Shown piece after piece: positions 57,277 to 64,000 of a DNA stretch of 64,000 nt. The stretch spans positions 35,375,067 to 35,439,066 of the forward strand of contig CM077831.1 in assembly GCA_039720395.1 (NCBI GenBank), written 5' to 3'. The DNA is from Liquidambar formosana. Lineage: Eukaryota; Streptophyta; Magnoliopsida; Saxifragales; Altingiaceae. Positions within the stretch are counted from its first letter, which is position 1. The number at the start of each line of letters is the position of its first letter. The translations under genes and the position numbers were made by a program. The notes under the pieces are model-generated. The model had not been told where the DNA came from, did no database searches, and saw only the letters and a list, made by a program, of their open reading frames with translations.

Positions 57277-60200
57277 TCAGACCTTCTGAGGCTTGCTTAC
57301 TGCATTCTCAACCTGCGAGGATGGAATCTAGTTAAGAGCAAATACTAAATATTGACACATTCCTGACTAGGCAAAAATAAGGAGAGAGGAGGGGGGGGGG
57401 TTTACAGAATGGCCCTGCGAAGGGCAAATAATTACAAATTAATACAATTGATTAGTAACTTCCTAGTCATTCTTGTTAAGTTAGCAGTCATCTATTAATA
57501 GTTAGTCAATTGTATATTTGTATTGATTTGTAGTCATTTGCCCATAGTTGGGCCATTCTGTAATTTCCCCAAAAATAAACAAGCACATAATCAAAGTTTA
57601 ATTCAAGTTACGTAGGTAGGTCATTGAAATAAGCCAATTGCAGTTACAGAGCCTACTATTGAATATATTATATTTTGGGGGAATTACAAATAGGTTTGGC
57701 TACAGGCAAACAATTACAGTTCAATTACAGTTAGTAGTCATTCTTAATTAAGTTAGTAGCCATTTACTAGTAAGTTAGTAATCATTTGTATTGAACTGTA
57801 TTTATTTGCCCGTAGCTGGACCTTTCTGTAATTCCTATTTTTTTGACATGTACCAACTGACACTGCCAATATATCCCACGGTCGACCAATATGACAATAG
57901 CTTTAGTTCCCAAGGAGACTAGAATGACTGGTGGCAGTGTAACATTTAGGGTCAACCAAAGTAAAGAAACTACACATCACCCTGAAAAAAAGACAGGAGC
58001 AGAAACAAATTTTTCAACACCTTGTTTTTTTTTTGGGTAAGTAACACCTTGTTGATTAGATTAGCAAAGCTGAAGCAGCATGGAAAAGAAGCAAGAAAAA
58101 CCAATAACCATTGCAAACCATCCACTCAATCAAACAACCAATATTAAAAAATGACATGTTGGAGTCATTTTACCCAAAAGAGGAACCAAGAGGTGTGCTG
58201 AATGGAAACAGATACTCAATAAGCTACGTAATCTGAAAACGTTTCACCAAGGGGAGAGCTCATTCAGGTCACAGACAGGAAAAAAATCCTTTCAAATATA
58301 ATTTTTGTTCTTTTCTTTCACTTTGTGGAATGGGTTGAACAAACACATCAATATAATTCGTTCAGTGCTTTAGATAATTTTTATTTTCCTACTGGTTAAA
58401 TGAGAAAACTAAAACTCATGGGAGACAGGACAATCACTTTGATTTAATGTGGAAGGCACAGTGTACTTTTATTTTTTGGACAACAAGGAAATTGAACCTT
58501 CATGAGTAAGGGCACCTACCCCTCCGCATCAGTTCATGCCCAAGAAAACTCGGCTGGTGGCTGTTCCCATGAGGGGAGTTGAACTTGGCATAGTGCAATT
58601 AGAGATATCACAAACACATATAAGAAAATTGATTAAAAATCATCTTTTGAATGTAAATGTACCAATTGTATTTTGTATAATAGGAAAATTTAACTTATTA
58701 ACATCAAATTCAATAATAAAAATAAAAAATTCAATGTAAATGGCCATTTAACAGTGACGCTGAGTAGAGAAGTGGAGTTACTTTCAAAATTAGACAGCCT
58801 ATTACATCACGTCAAGAAAGGAAATTTTGGTATATATCAGTCCTCTAAAACTAATATTGTGACTAGATGTCCATAGAAAATAAGGAAGACACACTGACAG
58901 CTACTTACATCAACAGCCTGAGAAGATCTGCTTATGGATGGCTTCAGTTGAGAAGGTTCAGCTACAGACGTAGACCCATGATCACCAATCCCATGTTTTT
59001 GACCCTACAGACAAATTACGAGAGTATAAATTGATATAAAATCACTGCTACCTAAAAATAAATAACAAACTACATTATAGACCTTGGCACGAGACACATA
59101 CAGGGGCAGTCACTGCACTATATCTCTGGAACAATAGAATACTACAAAGGCCATTACCTAGTGTTAGTCCCACTAAGCAGGGTTCTAGGAAGGGTGAGCG
59201 GTTGCATACAGCACATAACATGGTGAATGCTCAACAACAAAACTTCACCTCTAAGTTAACAAAAACCCCTTTTACAACCCGTCACAAATAGTATAAATAG
59301 TTCCATGACTAGAAAGGAAAGATCTTATCAGTCATAAGGTTTTTGCTTAAATTTTCCTCGAGAACACATTACATGGTGGCAAAATGGCTCAAAAAACCTG
59401 GAATCTAGCACAAAACCTCCAGAACACATAAGGAATCTGGAGTTCCTGGACTATGCTATGTTCTAAAAGTCAAAACCTTTATATATAGAAAAATGAGGAC
59501 AAACCAATCCTTTTACACACTTTCTTTATAGAGGAATTTAAAAATTATAAAAAAAATAAAAAAATAAAAAATCAACACAAACAAACAAACAAACAAAAAT
59601 AATTTCCACATTCTTTTATCAACCACTACAGACAGATTACAACTGAATTCATATTCATACAGAAGGGTGCAGCTGGTGGAGAGTTTATCAGCTTTAAGGC
59701 AGCAGTTCAACGATGATGAAGAATAAAAGGGCCCTCAAGGTTGTTGTTAAGAATAGCTCTGCTTACCCTGAAAGCAGAACAGGACTCTGTATACAAAAGA
59801 AAGCGTTTAGCACTGCAATCATTGTAGGCAGTCAACTGCAGGTGCTTACTATAAGCCAACTGGCTGGGAGATGGCAGAATGCTATTCTTGAGGGAAAAAG
59901 AGGGTTATATTCAAATTCTTTGCATGGGCAAAGGCATCAGAGCTTATCACAGGGTATGCTAATACAAAACATCAAAAATGTCCCTTAAATAAATGCAAAC
60001 TATTCTTTTTCCTTTTTTAGGATATAACTGCAAGACAATTTCTTTCATTATAGATCAGAAGATGATGGATTTTTATTTATTTATTTTTCATCTTGGAAGG
60101 TATAAGTGCAATTTTCATTCAAGCCTTTCCTTCAAAAGGTGGAGGCGTAGCATTGATGGTAAGTGCATTAGTTATAATGAAACAAGGGATCTTCCTACAT

Positions 60201-62479
60201 CTTTTAAAGGCATCTATGAAATTATAGTGACAGTTTCCTGAAATGGAGCAGCTGGAGTAATTTCTCAACTAACAAACTTCTCAAGTGACAGCGGTCATCA
60301 GCATCGAAAGAGTGGCCAATGTGGCTAACAGAGACTCCACAATAGCTATCTAAATTTTTATTCCAAACAAACATGCTTTGGAGGTCATCACTCCATCTAA
60401 ACACCTGACGGTTGAAGGAGAAAACGAAGTGGTGATTATCTGTGGAGAGACAGGAACACCAATCACTTGTTGTGGTGGCTGATCAAAATTGAACACGGGT
60501 CACAGTGAACAGAAGGATTGACCTTTGTAGCCTTGTAGGGCAGGTGTTGGGAGCTCTAAAGCAAACTAATTTGATTTTTAAATTTGATAAACCTGAAACC
60601 ATAACAGTAGAAATTCGTTGGCATGTCTACGCATGCAGGTGATATGTGTTGACAGCCCACTGATAAAGATATATGCTTTGAGCAGGAATGTAGGCAAAGA
60701 CTACAGGTCTTGGCCATATTAGATAAACAATTCAAGCCAAGAGAACCCATGTGCCCCAGGAAAATGAAGACAATGTGCCCTTCAATTCAACAAGGATTCT
60801 GTTGCTTTCTCCAGTAGCCTGAGCAGTCCTAGCTTTTGCCTTTTTCAGTGGAACCATCGGAGAGGAAAAACTTCAACTGAGAAGAGGAAGAAGAAAATCC
60901 ATGTAAACAGTAGGAGTCTCTTGAATGCTTAGCTTAAGGACTAAGGAGTTGGTGTCTTCCAAAAAAATAGTATGCACAAAAATAATGTTAGGCAGAGTTC
61001 ATCAGATTGTTTAGAATATTACCTGGCTCTGTAAAGGGTGTTGGAGAAAATCATAGGCTTCAAAAAGTTACTTTAAAGGTTTAGAAAAGGAAAGGCTATA
61101 ACCTTTCAGAATTATCAAAGAAAAAAATCTTGTTTCTGATAAAGAATGATAGCAGAGTTTGGGAGACTTGAGCATTAGGGATAAGGAATCTGGACACCTT
61201 GACAAATACCTCTACTGGCAGGGCGACCACTGATATTCTCTCTTGATGATGAATCTAGTTGTCATGTGATGGAATGTGAGGGGCCTAGGAAGCAAGGATA
61301 AGAAAGCATTGCATTTAGCTTTGTTATCTACTGGAAGATCCAAGGGGATCATTCTTGTTGTGTCAAAGTTTCAAAAAGCGCTTACTATCAAAGCTATTTT
61401 TTTAAGAGTACAAAGAGAGAGAGAGAGAGAGAAAAAGATAGGGTGGGGTGCAATGGTATGACAAATGGATTTATCTCCATTCGAATGGATCGTCTATAAG
61501 AATCCTATGGGATAAATCCTTATTTCCAAAGGGAAATCTGGACTTAGCTTCCTTATCAATATCTATTTTTCCAATCTGTGTGGGTAAATGTGGAGACTTA
61601 CAGAGGTCTACAAGGCCTATTGGTGGCACTCTTAGGGAGAACTTGTGGAAGGAGCCTGATGATAATAATAGTAGTCTTTGGTGAGTTCAGTGGGGTTTGG
61701 GGGTTTGATTTTAATGTGATATGCTATGCTACTTCTAAGTCCAACCTCAGATTATTCCAACCAGATCTGACCCCATGACCTTTCTTATTACTTATTAGGC
61801 CCATAAGCTCCGAAGAAGCACCACAACTTATCATCTTCCACTCATTACCAGGTTACTGCATGAACGAATTATTCCAGATTTTAAACACCTATGTGAACCA
61901 AATCCTCTATCCATAAAGAACAAGTCATCATCATAAAGTTTCTTCTTTTTTCTTTTTTAAACAGAACTCACAAATTCTCATCAACCTGAGTGAAAAAAAG
62001 ATCCAAGATATACACTAAAAATAACAAAAATTAAATAAAAAGGAAAAAAGGAAAAAGAGGAAGAAGGAGAAGAAGAGATTCGAAAAAAGAGAACACAGAA
62101 CTAAGACATCCAATAGTTGGTTGGTAGCACATTTACAAATACAATGGAAGGCACTGATAAGTAAGGCAATCAAATTCAATCCAAAAAGGTTGACAACAAA
62201 AACCTCGGCACATAAAGCATCCAAGAAAACTTAAATAAGGATATTATCACATACAAGTGAAGGATACCCTACCCCATATGAATATCCATTGTCCTGACCA
62301 TCTTCAAACAAAGATGAGTAATAAGCTGGATCATAAATAGAGCCTCCTAACACGTCATCAGAATCTGAGGATTGTCTAACTACAGCAGGAGTTGCAGGAT
62401 TCAAAAAACTATTTCTTAAATCAAAATCTGCTTCTCGGGATACTGCAGCGTCTAAATGTGAAACCCCCAATCTGTACAT
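57277..62479 (-). CDS. Unrecognised plant protein, three 3' exons found
   Basis: I do not recognise the family. Three minus-strand exons join in phase 0: 62273-62479 (starts MYRLGVSHLDAAVSREADFD, contains PATPAVVRQSSDSDDVLGGS and ends DNGYSYG), 58909-59004 (GQKHGIGDHGST ... SRSSQAVD) and 57277-57312 (VENAVSKPQKV, stop TGA). Donors GTAGGG and GTAAGT and acceptors TTCAG, TGTAG and GCAG fit. The joined piece is 112 aa: hydrophilic, Ser/Asp-rich, probably disordered, with a tyrosine-rich patch (DPAYYSSLFEDG). No TM segment or catalytic motif is seen. The first exon opens with ATG right at its acceptor, so it may be the start or an internal exon with more coding sequence upstream. Intron 1 (3.3 kb) holds a LINE relic on the opposite strand. 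Confidence 0.55.
57401..57566. mobile_element. Foldback MITE A, about 165 bp
   Basis: TTTACAGAATGGCCC at the left is inverted at the right as GGGCCATTCTGTAA. Subterminal GGGCAAATAATTACAA and its inverted relative also pair. It sits in the last intron of the unrecognised gene. Confidence 0.7.
57677..57836. mobile_element. Foldback MITE B, about 160 bp, related to MITE A
   Basis: The ends GGGGAATTACAAATAGGTTT and, inverted, GGAATTACAGAAAGGTCC flank a core sharing TTGTATTGA, TTAGTAGTCATTCTT and TTTGCCC with MITE A. It lies 110 bp from MITE A, in the same intron. Confidence 0.7.
59713..61236 (+). other. Intron DNA, possibly the 5' part of a LINE
   Basis: Broken plus-strand frames lie upstream of the LINE endonuclease relic (for example one at 59713-59988, and LIFKFDKPETITVEIRWHVY near 60565). 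A LINE ORF1 would be expected here, but none of the frames shows a clear zinc knuckle, so this remains a guess. Confidence 0.25.
61237..61790 (+). pseudogene. LINE ORF2 endonuclease relic
   Basis: The plus-strand translation shows the start of a plant LINE ORF2 (exonuclease-endonuclease-phosphatase fold): WNVRGLGSKDKKA, then SNGSSIRILWDKSLF and finally GFDFNVI followed by KSNLRLF. That matches the order of the EEP motifs WNVRGL, WD and GDFNVI. A TGA precedes WNVRGL, a (GA)n run interrupts the middle, and frame changes occur. It is a dead copy lying antisense inside the unrecognised gene's intron. Confidence 0.65.
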
Positions 62480-63606
62480 CTGAATCCATAGTAATGAGGA
62501 CGATAGCCTCACAAAAAACCCAACAATTTGCATTGACAGAGTGAGTTTCAGAGAAAAGATAAAAAATATTCCATAATCCTTGGAAGAAATGTTCCTGCAT
62601 AAACAAATGATGCTTTCTGAGAAATGAGAAATTACAAGAGCCATCACAATTAGATATTGGGTATATTTTTTCATAAAAGGTACCGGGGTGCATATGGGAT
62701 ACAAAAACATTCTTTTGATGCCCGATAAGTGAAATTAATCAAAATATATAGACAAGTAATTTCCATTCACATACTATATCAATGTGAAGATGCAGATTAT
62801 ACACATAATCATGTGCTTTTCAACAAATCTATACTGCTCTCCTTATTTACTTCAATCAATCATGGCGATATTGCAATTTGCTACCTTTCAATAATATATC
62901 AAGGAAGAAATAATTAGCTCAATTATATCTTCTACAATTAAAGAAAAAAATTAAAAATAAAAATTTCACGCCATTATATCTTGTAAATTATTTGCTGAGT
63001 AAAACAGTTTTTGTTTTCTTGAAAACTAAAAAAAAAGTAGTGAAAAATTTATTCTTCTTTCTCCCTCTATTTTCTTTCTAACCAAAAGGAGGGTTTAACC
63101 ATTGGCTTTGCTATTATATTGATCCTGATATTTTGTTGCCTACTTTATACCTTTCAATGAATTCTTGTAAAAAATTATTTGGTACAACATAGGCATTGAA
63201 ACAAAGCCTTTCTTTGAAGAAATCCATCAAATGGATAGTAGGGAAGAGACAAATCTACCTAAAAAAAGGAAGAAGCACTAGTTAAGACCAAAAATTGATA
63301 AGGAGATTAAATGGAGACAAATGTCACTGATGACCTAACTAAAACAAGGAACTGTAATTCAAAGTTCTTCCATTTAATGGAAATATCAGAAAAAGAGTAA
63401 ACCCAATCTCAAAGTTAAAAGTTGACAGAATGTCTTCGAAGAGGAAGGGGCAGCAAATAACGCGGTGGTCACCTTCTACCAGAAATTGCATAAAGAACAA
63501 AAAGCTACAAACCCAGCCTAAAGGGGTAGATTTTAAAGAAATCCAGCAAAGAGGATTATTGGCTGGAAATTGCATTCAATAGAGGTGAAGGTATTCATTT
63601 CTTTGT

Positions 63607-63637
<31 letters not shown>

Positions 63638-63719
63638 GGGGGGGGGAAGGCGGGGGGAGGAATGAAGTGGAGGTAGTAAGGCCATTTCTGAATTGGAAGG
63701 TGATAAACCTCCACAACCC
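62480..63719. other. Upstream of the unrecognised gene; no exon confirmed
   Basis: Minus-strand ORFs continue upstream of 62479 but are hydrophobic and lack a convincing donor/acceptor pair. Earlier exons of the same gene may lie here or beyond the window. The rest is AT-rich. Confidence 0.35.
63607..63650. repeat. (GT)n then poly-G run
   Basis: GT repeats are followed by an almost pure run of more than 25 G. Such a homopolymer is a likely place for sequencing or assembly error. Confidence 0.9.
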
Positions 63720-63750
63720 AATGGCTTCACTTCGGCATATCACAAGGCGA

Positions 63751-63873
63751 CCTCACAGAAGTGATGAAAGAGTTCTTCAACCATGTATGGATTGAGAAAA
63801 ATGCAAACTCCACAATAATCACCCTTGTTCGAAGGAGGCTAGGATCAATTGTAAAAAATATTTTGCAGAATTA
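63751..63873 (+). pseudogene. LINE reverse-transcriptase scrap
   Basis: The plus frame reads DLTEVMKEFFNHVWIEKNAN then STIITLV before diverging and stopping at a TAG near 63871. In plant LINE ORF2, the segment just before the RT core has the form 'DL..V...FF..G.I....N.T.I.LIPK', so this looks like a decayed fragment of it. It is short, hence moderate confidence. Confidence 0.45.
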
Positions 63874-64000
63874 GGTTGAAAGGTAGTCTATAGTTCTATA
63901 CAAAGTCACAACTGCAATCTAACCTTTGTGATAAGGATTGGGGAAGTCAATTATCATTCACATTAGGTAAGTTGATTATTTATGACCTTCTCTAATGCCC

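Overview
This is nuclear DNA from a flowering plant. The genes are split by many GT-AG introns, and the intergenic and intronic DNA is AT-rich. It is full of small plant transposons (hAT, Tourist-like and foldback MITEs, Helitrons, LINE relics), and promoters carry plant telo-boxes and CT-rich Y-patches. The intron style suggests a woody dicot or magnoliid rather than a grass. Species cannot be read from the sequence. I see no tRNA, rRNA or CRISPR array.

Layout: (1) 2.7-8.7 kb, minus strand: TATA-binding protein (TBP) gene with 8 full coding exons, a stop codon split by the last intron, and an apparent 1-nt deletion at the end of exon 4. (2) 9.1-13.4 kb: gene-free, with a short Helitron, a clean hAT foldback element, an orphan Helitron 5' end and a hAT remnant. 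(3) 14.0-14.9 kb, minus strand: a small snoRNA cluster with telo-boxes. One member is a clear U24 (SNORD24) homologue; the other is a box C/D snoRNA that should guide another 25S rRNA site. (4) 15.1-16.2 kb: a long-TIR element holding a second, near-perfect hairpin. (5) 17.6-22.6 kb, minus: plastid-type NusB-domain protein, 7 exons. (6) 22.7-26.6 kb: four non-autonomous Helitron-like elements head to tail. (7) 28.8-29.5 kb, plus: two-TM 'ribosomal protein L34e superfamily' protein. (8) 32.1-42.3 kb, plus: glucosidase II beta subunit (PSL4), 16 exons, ending in HDEL. (9) 45.1-49.2 kb, plus: cytosolic pyruvate kinase, 3 exons. (10) 50.6-51.8 kb, minus: RING-H2 E3 ligase of the ATCRT1 type with a 5'UTR intron. 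(11) 53-57 kb: gene-free, with a tandem duplication and a gypsy relic. (12) 57.3-62.5 kb, minus: three exons of an unrecognised gene, with a LINE endonuclease relic inside its large intron. A LINE reverse-transcriptase scrap lies at the right edge.

The genes do not form a pathway. PSL4 acts in ER N-glycan trimming, pyruvate kinase in cytosolic glycolysis, the RING protein in ubiquitin transfer, TBP in transcription initiation and the snoRNAs in rRNA 2'-O-methylation. The run NusB - PSL4 - pyruvate kinase - RING recalls, from memory, the Arabidopsis paralogous segments around AT4G26370-26400 and AT5G56340-56360, so it looks like an ancient conserved block. The most interesting items are the unlabelled snoRNA cluster, the head-to-tail Helitron array whose junctions share the terminal CTAR, and a hAT element in PSL4 whose 8-bp target duplication overlaps an intron's splice donor.
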